From assembly GCA_907163375.1 (NCBI GenBank), contig CAJQUW010005372.1, positions 5,001 to 69,000 of the forward strand: DNA of 64,000 bases, in the 5' to 3' direction. Below, piece by piece: positions 26,201-37,619 of the stretch. Source of the DNA: Prostheceraeus crozeri (taxonomy: Eukaryota > Platyhelminthes > Polycladida > Euryleptidae). The notes beneath the pieces are model-generated. The model did not search any database. It saw only the letters and a program-made list of their open reading frames with translations, and had not been told where the DNA came from. The first letter of the stretch is position 1. Each line of letters opens with the position of its first letter. Both the position numbers and the translations under genes were made by a program.

Positions 26201-26946
26201 CAGGGATGCGGAGTCCTATCATTTTGATTGGACTCCGACTCCGACTCCGGGTGGCAAGTATATAAAGCCTAGTTTTTTGAAAAATTAGCTGGTAACCTAC
26301 ATCATAGATCATTATAGGTTTACCTGAACCTATTTCTAGTAATCATTGTTGCATCAAGCAACAATCATTTTCGATGAAAGTTTATCAAATGTCGCTTTCA
26401 GTTAGATGCATGCGACTCGGCTCCTCCCATCTTCTTGATGTGTGCTTCACACGGCTTTTCTTCAGTCTCTACCAGGCAGGAAAATCCCCATCCTTCTCAA
26501 AAAAATGAATACACTTTCGATTTTAATATGCGCTTTAGAGGACCCATCACACACGATTAGCGTAAGGGTAAGAAGTAATGTTCTCAAATAAACTAGTAAT
26601 TCATTTTTGTCTCTGATATTACCTTTGGCGCGCAGGTGTGATCGAGGCTAGGAAGGCTTGTCTTCTCTATTAAATCACCGAGTGAAAAGACAATCCCTTT
26701 TTCACTATCACGGTTCATTCCCTCAACTATTTCAAGCTTTGCATGCACTGCTGTGTCTGCACTTTTGTTTGACGGTGAAAGTTGATATCATGACAATGAC
26801 AGCTATGCACGAGGATAAATAATTTGTTTGTATTATATTTCGGGTCTGGTTATAGGCCGGAGTCTGGAGTCCTATCATTTGATAGGACTCCGTCTCCAGC
26901 AAAAATGATAGGACTCCGGGACTCCGACTCCGACTCCGCATCCCTG
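26201..26946. mobile_element. hAT-like non-autonomous element (MITE)
   Basis: The ends are perfect 15-bp inverted repeats: CAGGGATGCGGAGTC at 26201 and GACTCCGCATCCCTG ending at 26946. CAGGG-type ends are typical of hAT elements. Subterminal arrays of GGACTCC(GACTCC)n and ATGATAGGACTCC occur on both sides. The flanks carry TGGACTAG (26191-26198) and TGGACTAC (26947-26954), a probable 8-bp target duplication, with two extra bases before the left end. No coding capacity. Confidence 0.75.
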
Positions 26947-27175
26947 TGGACTACATTGCTTGTTTTTATTGCTTTGTAACAATAATTCTCATACGATGAT
27001 GAAAGTCATCCCAGTAGCCATTTATAATAGAATATAATGCTTACTAATTTAAATTATTAGTTAAAGTAGTCCTAATGAGGACTGATGGCGTTCTCCAATC
27101 CGCAAGTGTACAAAGGCAATGCTACTGTAACCATTGGATTAATCAGTTCTTAAAAGAACTCAATGTAGCTTTCTC

Positions 27176-27872
27176 GTGGCAACAAATTAAAATTGATCAG
27201 CTTTTGCCCAATATCTGGTAAAAATGGAGATCTTAAGACTTGTAATACTACTCATTCTTGCTGTTAATATACTAATACCATAGATTCCAAACACTACCGT
27301 ATACACGTTCAAAACAGACGTCTAATATACTGTACCGACTATAGATGCTGATAGTGGAAATAGAATAAGACAATGGTCACCATAGGTTAAGGAAATTAAA
27401 AATGGATATTATAAAACAACAGGAAACCGATGAATAAAAAATGGAAAAGTGGAGGTAAAATATGGAAATACAACGATGCTACTACACCGATTACAAGTGA
27501 ACTATATCTGACACTACACAAAGTGGATAATGGTAAGAGTGGATAAGTGGAAAGTGGAGAATGGAGGTAAACAATAGAACTACAATGACACTCTACTACA
27601 CCGAAATCAATGAAACTATACACACTATACCTAAGACTACACATGGAAAATACTATTTCTTCACTTGAATTTGTTATCGCCAGTTTCTTCATCCGTCTAT
27701 AGTACTTCATGTAATTCCACATTTCTTCATTTGAATTACAATACATCGACCACTACTTCAGCTACCGATTCAGGGATATAAAACATAATACTGCAGTCCG
27801 TCAGTCATCAGCAGGTACTCGTCTAGTTGTGTTTCGACCCCTAACCTGAACACTCAAACGCAGACGAGCGGG
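27176..27872. repeat. Dispersed repeat pair R2, copy 1
   Basis: Nearly identical to 51126-51770 apart from a 51-bp difference near 27235-27285. Toward its right end it has GGATATAAAACATAAT, a good TATA box, then a GC-richer leader-like stretch ending GACGAGCGGG. That arrangement could fit a solo long terminal repeat of an LTR-type element, treated here only as a possible fossil: no TG...CA ends or target duplications are clear. The high identity suggests recent spread. Confidence 0.6.
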
Positions 27873-28618
27873 AATGGAATTTTCATATCTGTCCCTAACA
27901 TCGAAATGGCATATCACAGAATTAGACAACTTGCTCCTTCTCGAATGGACATTATATAGGCCTAGTCTTCTGATTAGTATTCTAAGTTGTCATGTCGCCT
28001 GTTGTCACAACAGAAGTAAATAAATACACAACCACTTGAAACTGTCGAACCACTTACCTGCAGTAGACTGGCAGATGATTGATTGATAATTAGCAGGTTG
28101 ATACTTATCTTATTTTGTCAACAATTCGGATACCAACATGAATTTATTTCACATTTAAATCTACTCTTTTTTTCACTGTTGAACTGCTGGCTTTTTTTCT
28201 AGATAAGTGAATTGGTTCATCAAAATACCAGTGGGCAAGGTTGTTCTACAAATAAGTTGTCGATTTTTTGAAAGTATTAAAACTCCATCCACTTCTCTGT
28301 TAGGAAAAGGGTTTGAATTTAAAATTAATGAATCGTTTATTTTAAAAACACACACCGAGAGTTTTACGTGGATAGTGAGGGGTTGAAGCATCAATCAAGG
28401 GTGTTAAATCACCTATGAAGAAACAAAAATGGTCTAGATAAATACATTTCTTTCTTGCTCACACACAATCCGATAGAGAACCAACACATAGGGGAGAGTA
28501 GGGCACATTGAATCATCTGCGCGCGCGTCTTGGGTTTCTAGAATGGAATTTTCATATCTGTCCCTAACATCGAAATGGCATATCACAGAATTAGACAACT
28601 TGCTCCTTCTCGAATGGA
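27872..28618. repeat. 78-bp perfect direct repeat, 669 bp apart
   Basis: 27872-27949 and 28541-28618 are identical by eye over 78 bases (starting GAATGGAATTTTCATATCTG). The first copy abuts the end of repeat R2 copy 1. Identity over the whole length implies a very recent duplication, or end repeats of one insertion. Confidence 0.85.
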
Positions 28619-28924
28619 TAATTTGTATATCGCTCACTATTGGAAATGACGAACAATAGGGTGTCAGCCGGTTTGGACACCAGAGACAGTGAGTGAGTGG
28701 CGTGCGTGCTGTGATATCACTTCGCACACACCAAAACACACATCGCTGTGTGGCTACAATTCAGGGTATGCACTATGCAGCGAGGATGGAGAAATCATCC
28801 TTATCCAATGGTTATCCAGATAACCCTACCTGATCTCTAGAATATGAAGTTATTCGGCGTGCGCGTCGGATAGCTATTGGATAGGGGTTATCCTGTGTCG
28901 AGTATTTGGGCACAGGTGAACTAA

Positions 28925-29130
28925 TTTTAGAGCGCCTGCTATTTTCTTAAATAATGATCGGATGGAATTCACAGCAGTCCGCAAGCGACGCCCGACTTCT
29001 TTCCGATCTCTGTAAGGTATTAGGAATTGCTTTTTGCTTATTTACTAAGTTCCAGTATGTACCATCGTTTTGAATTAGTCTTCACTTTTAGTAAACTGAA
29101 AGAGTAAAACAATCTAATTCTGTAGAGCCA
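28925..29130 (+). repeat. Dispersed repeat family R1, short copy
   Basis: Shares TAATGATCGGA, GCAGTCCGCAAGCGACGC, TTTTTGC and AAACAATCTAATTCTGTAG with 11150-11440. Confidence 0.65.
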
Positions 29131-32100
29131 CCAGCCTTTAGAGAACTTAGTAGAATCTCCATGCTTTAAGACAATGTATGTTGCATCAAATAAACATGTC
29201 ACATGTACCTTTTGACAATTTCAACAGTTTCTGCTCTTTTTCATTATTATCACTGGATTTCTTAAAATTTCAGTGAAAAAGTAAATTTTCAGAAAATCGG
29301 AATCTTTGTTTTAATATAGGCCGAACCAAAAACCTAATTGCATTTTTATAAGACAGCATTTTTCTTAGGCATTCTGTATCAATTTCAGTAATATAACCGC
29401 AAAAAACTTTTAGCGTCGACTTATCTACATGCGAGCAAGTTCATGAAAGCTTAGAACATGGTTCATGAGGACATGACGCATTGAACATGATTCCTCGTGC
29501 CCCACTTCGATGCTCATGTTCTTTTTATCTAGCGAACGAAGTGATCTGTAAGTTTTGAAACGCTATCAGATTGATTATTTATGAATATTTTGAATATTTG
29601 ACGTTTTTTATATAGTATTCGTTTGGTGCGCTGCAATCCTTATCGAGAAAGACAGAAGGACATCACGGCGAAGAATCAGGGCTAGGGATGGAGAGATGAC
29701 GGAAGAAACTAATGACATCAAGCAGAATGAAGTCCTATAATTCCAGCGTATAGGCCTACTAATGCGAAAATGACTAAATTTCATCGAGCTTATTAGATTT
29801 TATGGCATTAGGAGGAATTAGTAACTCTTATTAATATGTTAACAACTGATCAAGAATGGTGTAAAACCAATCAAGTGAAGAGAATCATTTCCCTAAAGGT
29901 CTGGAAGAGGAGTCATCCCCGATTAAGCTGTGTGTAGAATTATTTTAGAAATAGCAAGAAATAGGTCATTTCATTGCAAGTACATGTAGTTAGAATAGGC
30001 AGACAATGCTAGAAAATATGTGGCAAAACGTGGTAGACCTATTTGCAATAGTAGATTAAAGAATTCAGCATGGAACTTTTACAAACATTGCCTAAAATTT
30101 CCCTACATTCTGCTAGCTTTAAATTAATGTAAGGCAGTGATCTCAATGAAAATCATCCGTTCAAATACACCGGAACCTCCCTTACTGTTGAAACATAATC
30201 GAATTGTGATTGTTTCTTTTCTTCGTCTTCGAAGATTTCGCAGCTTTGGTGGTCATAGACCTACTCTTATTTTACATGTAGGCCTATGCTTCAATTAATG
30301 ATCATAATGGGGCTGTTCATTAACTAAAATTCTGCCGATAGAATATTAAACCGATTTAATATTCTCCCGGCAGAATTTTAGTCAATGAACAGCCCCAATG
30401 ATGAGCTAATATTGTCTGTCAATGCATTTAAAAATAAAGAGTTTATAAGCCTATTCATGAAATGATAATCGTTACATATACAAGAAACTTTCATAGAAAA
30501 TCATAGATTATAGTCTAAACCAAAATAAAATAGAATGACAGTTAAGTAGTGTCACGTTTGCTCAAAATTTCAAAATTCGTAAGGGCATTAATGTTCTTAC
30601 GTAATTTAGCATTAATGTTCTTACCAAGGCTCTTCTATCATGAATAATGTTTCTTAATCTGAGAGCTCTGATGAACTATGAACATTTTCTTTCAGAATAT
30701 AGAATCTAATGTTTCATATCTAACACATGCCATCCTTTTGACGAATTTTTTTGCTCACTTATGAATTGAAATATCTGATACATGAAGTCTACAAAAGTTG
30801 CCAAAGTCTACAAGAACGTAATGAATAAAGGTGGCCCAATTGCCCCATACATGGGACACATTAGACCACTTTCGCAAAAAATTTATAATTCAAATTGTGA
30901 GAAGATGAAATGTTACAGAAGCGTCCAACAACTCAGAGATTACTTAGCATGCCCTCAACTTTTCATCTGAGTTTGATTTTGGTTCATTTGACTAAGTATA
31001 ATCAAACTATCGAGAAAAGTTCAAAATCATGTTCAATGTGCTGCACACTCCTTTACTTCCTAAAAATATCTTGTGTCTGATTTGGCAGTGGCTTTGACCG
31101 CTACGGTTTTCCAAAGCATCTCAACGACTCCTGTCAAAGCCTGCGCTTTCGCTTGATTTTTGTAGGCTGTGTTGCGATCCAGCACCTTGGACTCGATTCA
31201 GAAGAAAGTTCTCTGTGATGACACCCACCTTTATCGACAGCAGCAGCATGTGACGGCTACTGCCTTATATTACAGGAAAAATCCGATATTCTCATTAACG
31301 CATAATATATTGAGGAATATTTAGTCGACGTTTACAATATGGGTTGTCAAGAAAATTATCATGAAAACTACCATCATCCGGATATATAAATGAATACCTC
31401 AATAATTAGCAACAATTCATCGACGACAACCTAATTAATCATTTCATTTCAACTATATTTGACTCTCAGCATCACAATGCATGCGAATGTCAGAGTTTGA
31501 TTTATCGATCCTCAATTGATATTTTTATTCGAAAAGTTACCTTTGAGTTGAAGCAAACAATATCTGCGCTGGTTAAAGTTCAGGTGTTTGATCGGTTTTA
31601 TATATTTTTTGGTCCGATTTTCATCAAAAATAAAATGATCATCACCTCTTTTCATCAATAGCAGTTATTACTCGCATCGCATACTATTCGTTATGCTCAC
31701 TGAATCAAGCTCAAGTGCTCGTTAACAACTCTAAATGACTGTACTTCGAAGATTGAGTGTGTGGTTCCTTTCTCGTGTGTTCTTTACAGTTAGAATCCGT
31801 CGAACCGTGATTTTCCCTCCGTCAACCTAAATACCTGTACATGTAGTTTCACTAGTGTTATAAACTCTTAAACTCTAGTGTTATGAGCTCCTCTTAAGAA
31901 ACTTAGTATTTAATTAAGAGTGGTTGCAGGCCTATGGATATTTTTCAAAAATCCGTTTATATTTCGGCAACATATTTATGCAAAACTCAGTTCATTCTGC
32001 TATTTCGTATGTGTCACTAGTGAAAAACTTCTCAAATCAGATTTGAATTACGAGCAATGTAGCGGCTCTCCATGCGTAGCAATTTTTGCGTTCCCAACTC

Positions 32101-33707
32101 AGATTCCGGCGAAAAACAACGACTGCGATTCTGCACTCCTGGACGTAACCCTGTGATACGCCCACGTTAATGCTCAAAGCATATTTCCTTACCATACCAT
32201 GCACGTTTTGCTCAATTATTGCACCGATGAAACACAACTATATAATGAAGCAACTTAATTTCATTCATCTTTAATTTCATCTCTCATGGTTTGCTTATTT
32301 TTCCAATATTGTTGAAGAAAAAAAATAACAGAGAAAGTTGAGAAATGCTCACTCATGCATTATAAAATCATGAGCATCAAGAAGTAGTTGACGTGAACAA
32401 ACAGCTTCAACCAAATGAAGAAAGAAGCGTAATGCTATTCTGCAGCTCAAGAAAGACATGATTCTTTGTGCTGAATTCCGCAAATAGAAGAGAAGTAGCA
32501 ACTTTGTAAGACATTTTGTATTTGCATTTTTATATAGTTACATATTTACAGATATACGCATTTAATATCAGACAGAAAAATACCTCGATGTTTTAATAAG
32601 TGAATGCTGCGTTGATATTCGTTTGTAAAACTGAGTATATGTTTTGATGACATGCAAATATCACAAGCAGATGCAGCGTTTACGCACCAATTTCTCATAA
32701 ACAAAATATCATTCCTTCAATTTACTGTTTAAAAAATCGATTATCAGACAAACACACATTTTTGATTTTCTGAATTATTAGGCCTCGAACGCAAACGACA
32801 ATTTGCCATTGGTTATTTGCCCTGATACGCAAAAGGACTTTCAGTTATTCAATAAGTACTCTTTTTGTGTGGGATGTTCTGGAACGCATCATATGCGCAT
32901 TTGACTGGATTTTGTAGTAATGACTTCCTTGTCATTGATAATTGATAAAAAATCGCAGGCTACAGAATGCAAATGCTGACAATTAATACAAGTCTACAAT
33001 GCATGTCATTGTGACATAACAGATAACCCTTTGAGAGGTAGACAGTTGCGAAAATATTGATAAAACCATTTTGAATTCTATAAATATGAGTATAGAACAA
33101 AATGAATCCTTCCAGTTAAATTTGTTAATTGTTTTTATTATAAATAGTTTGTTATGTTGTCACAGCAATAGATTTTACACCTTATACAAGTACTTCAAGC
33201 TGTCAACAGACCAATTACTGACTACAAAAAGATAATAATTGACGATTACTGTGCATACACCTTTGATCCTGATTCCTGAGCTTATCAGCCAAAAGTGACG
33301 GATGCTGTGGTGAATTTATTTCATACGGGAGAAACATCGGAACTCTAGATGTCATGATGCTAGATAACTTAGTCATTGTCAAAATCACGAAAAGTATTGT
33401 CTCATTATCTTATATTCTCGCTCAATATTTGAGAACTGTGGAATAAAATGATATAAATAGAATAGCAAATCCGAAGGGCTATTTCATTGGAACCTGAAGT
33501 ATGTAAACAGTTTACTTGATACAATGTATACATTGCAACATTTTGTTTGTATAATGAGATTTCATGTTAATTGCAGTTATTACGGTGAATGAGTCACATC
33601 TGATTTACATGAAGATTGGCTGAGGTATAAACTATCTCAGATATGGCTTAAATCCACAATAACACCATTCATGAAAGTAATCAGTCCATTGGGAGACAAT
33701 ATTTCGT
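29131..33707. other. Intergenic, hairpin but no gene recognised
   Basis: About 4.6 kb with no supported exon. The only clear structure is the 88-bp hairpin at 30309-30396. Confidence 0.5.
30309..30396. repeat. Near-perfect 88-bp hairpin
   Basis: Arms of 42 bases with three mismatches (GGGGCTGTTCATT...GAATATTAAA against its complement) and a 4-base loop, CCGA. It could be a miniature fold-back transposon or, less likely, the precursor of a small RNA. The arms' similarity points to recent origin or constraint. Confidence 0.85.
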
Positions 33708-34950
33708 TTAACCCTCAAATGTATGAAATATTTTACTAACGTTTTTGCATGAGATAGGTCTCATAGGACCCAATGTGTAATTTTGAGTCATTAAAGCAAA
33801 TATAAATTTGTTGAATGTACGAAGCCACGTGATATTGTTAGAATGTCATTAACGTGAACGCATCATAAAAACGCATCATGAAACATAATTTATCATTACA
33901 ATTTTAATTTTTTTAAATCTTGCCTTCTTCCAATGAAAATTAGACACATATTTCTACAAATATTCAGACTATTTTTCTTAAGATTTTTCTTATGAATCTA
34001 CTAAATCTATTATATTTTATGATTCTTCTTGAAGATATATTTTGCTGTCTTAAGCCACATTCGGTTATAGTATGAGATTTATACCATAATGTATAAGAAA
34101 ATGAATTACAATACAATCTTCACAAAAGCGAAATCTGTAGGCTAGGCCTACATCTAAAATAGCGTTCAGAAAACTATCTAACATGTCGGTTCGCATCGAA
34201 ACATTTCGATTTCTGAAGAATGCTCAGCACACAATGGTTTTGTCCCAACTTGTGCATCATACAGGAAGATTTTCGGTCAACAATACAACGATGGCATCTC
34301 TTTCTCTTTGATCTTGAAACGACTGAATTTGCTTCATCAGATTCCGCACTTCCCGATGGCAAGTCAATGCCACATGCTGAAAGTGCATTCAGTATCGGAC
34401 GCCTCACGCCGACAAAGGAGGAATCGGCTCTTCTTCTCAACACATGCTGGACTAATTATAATCCCAACTTTCGAATGAACAGCCTCCTTTTGAAGCACTT
34501 CCATTCCGGAAACCTGGAAACATGGTCCTCAGTTGCTATAGCAATACCTTCAGAATTATCTAGCTCATCACCGTACGACGCAACAGAATTAGTCACAATC
34601 ATCGTCATGTTCTTGATCAAATAAGTTCTGCATTCTGAGAGCAGCATCCCTCGCTGATAGTCTGCTTCGTTTCATCTCGCAGTCGATGAATATGAACCCA
34701 TGTGTCATAGAATAGACTATAACTTATAACATATGGAAGATATTTCATCAGCTCGATTGTGATTGGAGCCCTCGCCAAAGGAAATCGATGAGAAGTTATT
34801 TCTGACTTGTTTAGTTGGATGTAAAGTAATGACGCCTACATAAGGTATTGCTCACTATTTTCATGTTTTAGTTGACCTCAGTAGACAACTGATGGCATTT
34901 GCAAGAGATGGGTCCTCGAGGACCCAGTACTTTTCTGTAGTAAAATAACG
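33708..34950 (-). mobile_element. piggyBac-like transposon, decayed
   Basis: The left end has TTAACCCTC (33708-33716), the usual piggyBac target site and start. Subterminal words TTTGCATGAGATAGGTC..AGGACCCA (about 33745-33772) recur near the right side as TTTGCAAGAGATGGGTC, with the palindrome GGGTCCTCGAGGACCC (34910-34925). Between them the minus strand encodes FIRKLGL and LVQHVLRRRAD, then SKRKRCHRCIVDRKSS...CMMHKLGQNHC (34174-34650), resembling the C-terminal tail and cysteine-rich zinc finger of piggyBac transposases. The catalytic part is not recognisable, and no right TTAA end was found. Confidence 0.55.
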
Positions 34951-35169
34951 ATCATAGTGATAGTCAGAAATTGGAAATTCTAAAGAAGATCAACGCTAAC
35001 TTAAGAAGTACCTCTTACAGGCCAAAGTCGAAGTTGACCATATTCACTTCAGCGATTCAAAAAATGTCACATTCGATGTGAGTATCGGTGGCAGTCCACC
35101 CAATATGCGTCGGCTGGTCATCAAGTGTCCCATGGGCCACGTTCTGCCCTCCGCTGTATTTAGTCAATG

Positions 35170-35335
35170 AAAGACAATGACACCCTTAATTCCCTGACCG
35201 CGCTCACCTGACCCAGGAAACGAACCGCTACGAGTTCGCATCTGCTTCACTAGGTCACGCGGACGGAAGCAGGAATGCGAGTGAAGACAGAAGTCATATC
35301 CAAGTGATAATCGGCAGGTTATTGCTTAATTGTAC
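35170..35335 (-). mobile_element. tRNA-derived SINE S1, copy 1
   Basis: On the minus strand an A-box-like TGACCTAGTGAAGCAGATGC is followed at normal spacing by a B box, GCGGTTCGTTTCC, then GGGTCAGGTGAG. The same order and flanking body occur at 59168-59345, including GAAGTCAT and a TTATTG segment, which identifies a SINE rather than a tRNA gene. Confidence 0.75.
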
Positions 35336-35339
35336 GTGC

Positions 35340-36884
35340 GCATTTCTCCACATTGAAATGTTTATAGCATTTGCGTCAGCAACCAAAAGTCTGTAATAAT
35401 CTCTCTGGTGCATGTTAAACATCCGGCTGGCTGTTTGATTATTATCTAACCACTTAATGTACCGATATTTCTTGTCCACCAAAGTCGGTTACAATTTAAA
35501 AGAAGACAACGAAAATGATGGTAAAGTCATGCTTTATGACATCGCTCATTTTGAGATGAATTTTATCAATAAAAACACAAACTGAATCATGTACTCACTA
35601 ACTCGTATTGTTCACGATTGTGGCTCTTGAGGAGTTGGAGAATTGGAGAACGAAGTAGAGTTGATTTTGCTAGCTCTTGTTTTGCAAAACGACGTGATCC
35701 TTTAACTTGATTGATGATAACAAAAATCTGCAAGTGTTGAACAACTCAGCAATGTCTTGCTCTTTCGTGTGTGAGATTTCTCATGTAGCACATGCAGCTG
35801 ATAGCTTCATGGCGCACGTCCGAATTGAATGAAGAACGCAGTCGAAACTGCATAACCGGGAAGAATACTCGAAAAAATGACTCACTCGGCAGATTTCAAG
35901 GAATATAAAGTGCGGGCGATTACTTTCCCAACATTTCTCTCACTTTGGATTCAAATTTGACATTTCAATAATTCTGTTAGCTATATTTTTGTTCATAATT
36001 ATTGATGCTGAGGGAAAAGGCCTTCCGTACTACACGCATTCGTGCTTATGTGCATGTGGGTGCGAAGTTCTTCTATACCACTTTCGCACAGAGCTTTTGC
36101 TTGGCAGTCTTATCTTGCTTTCAAATCTTCCAAGAGTTGCCAAGACAGTTTGATAAGTGCGAATTAGCTCATGAGAATGCCCTGCTTCCAGCTTAAGAGA
36201 CCCTCATGGAAAACTGTCAAACATTCAACAAACCCTATAACTACTGAGAAGAAATGTGACTTTCGCGACTGCAAATATTGTAATTTATTAGCGAATATTA
36301 CCTTCTGTCTTGGAGAAAAATGATAAGCTGTATCAAAAGCTGTAGTGATCACCTTGGCCTGGAGAAAGGTTTATAGGCTGCATCAGATTACAGCTGACTC
36401 AAGTTGCAGGCCTAGAACATAAACAACATGAGCGGTGGAGATTTTGATAGAAACTTTACAGGGTTACGTTAAAGTTTGATCTGGAGCTCCTAGAATAGGA
36501 GTTAGTACAGGAGCATTTAATCAATATTTTGATTGCTTACTATCTCATTCTATAAACTTGCCCGGTTGTAGTCTTGTACTAGATTTGATCGTGAATTTGG
36601 GGAAGTAGTTCAGGTAGTCCTTAGAATAGTCTCACTTACAAAGAGAATATACACAGTATAGCCCAATTTTCTTCATTTTCAAACCTTCGTTAATAGAATC
36701 TTTAACAAACGCGATCAATTACTTCTTACAACAATTGATCAGCAAGATGCTGCAATGATTTGTGAGCACTCGAAAGAAAACAATTCTTCAGTTTTCGCAT
36801 ACACGAAGTAAGCAAGTTCACTAATTTCCTTTATTCCGAAGAATAAAACTTATTTGATCTTCATATCATCATGGCATTACGACT
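35340..36884. other. Intergenic, no gene recognised
   Basis: No exon, RNA gene or clear repeat identified. Confidence 0.45.
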
Positions 36885-37615
36885 GTATACATTTCTGGTA
36901 TACTTCCTGTACAAACGATAAAAATTCTGGGAGTGACTTTCTCTTCAGATCTAAAATGGGATTCTCACTTCGATATTGTCAACAGAGTTGCGTCACAGCG
37001 ACTGTATGCCTTGAGGATTCTACGTCCTGTGCTTGGTTCGATGGATTTAAAACGTGTATACTGTGGTTTGATCCTCTCTACTATTGAGTACTGTTCTCCT
37101 TTGTTCGTATCATTATCTTCTCGCAACAAGAATTTGCTGAACAAGATACAACGTCGTGCTCATCGAATTGTGTGTAGTCAAGAGTGCAATTGTACTTTCT
37201 TTCCGGACTTAGATTCCCGTCGATTAAATAGTGCTGTTCGACTTTTGCACAAGATCTCTACAAATCCTGACCATCCTCTGCATCGGTTGTGTCCGGTCAC
37301 ATTTGCTCATTCTGGAAGATTTCTTCAACCCGTTTCTCGAACCACACGCCGGCTTAATTCCTTTTTTCCGTATACAGTTGCTATTTCTAACAATTCTAAT
37401 ACATGGTAGAATTACTTTCTTATAATGTCATTTCTATAATCGATTCTGGATTAACGATAAAGATTAAATTCTAATGGCTGTGCTTCCTGTTAGTTCATTT
37501 CTGCTGATGTTGCTCTTGTACGTTCATGTACAGAAATTTTATCGTGAAGCATAGTGTACATTATAATTCCCAATGTCTTTTGAAAATATACATTTACTTA
37601 CTTACTTACTGTGAG
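36885..37615 (+). mobile_element. CR1/L2-like LINE, 3' end
   Basis: The plus strand encodes the C-terminal part of a LINE reverse transcriptase: KILGVTFSSDLKWDSHFD, then [27 protein letters not shown] and the tail RLCPVTFAHSGRFLQPVSRT (to about 37409). It ends near TTACTTACTTACTTACTG (about 37592-37612), a short tetranucleotide tail like those of CR1/L2 elements. The frame is open across 36933-37409, so this 5'-truncated copy is fairly young. It is related to the LINE at 59470. Confidence 0.8.
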
Positions 37616-37619
37616 GTAA

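Noticed and set aside
27396-27746. 116-codon minus-strand frame, nearly identical to one at 51294-51644
   Set aside because: The conservation is explained by the whole repeat R2 being duplicated. The protein is low-complexity and the flanking repeat DNA is equally conserved.
34220-34624. 134-codon plus-strand frame
   Set aside because: It is antisense to the piggyBac-like tail and has no family resemblance of its own.
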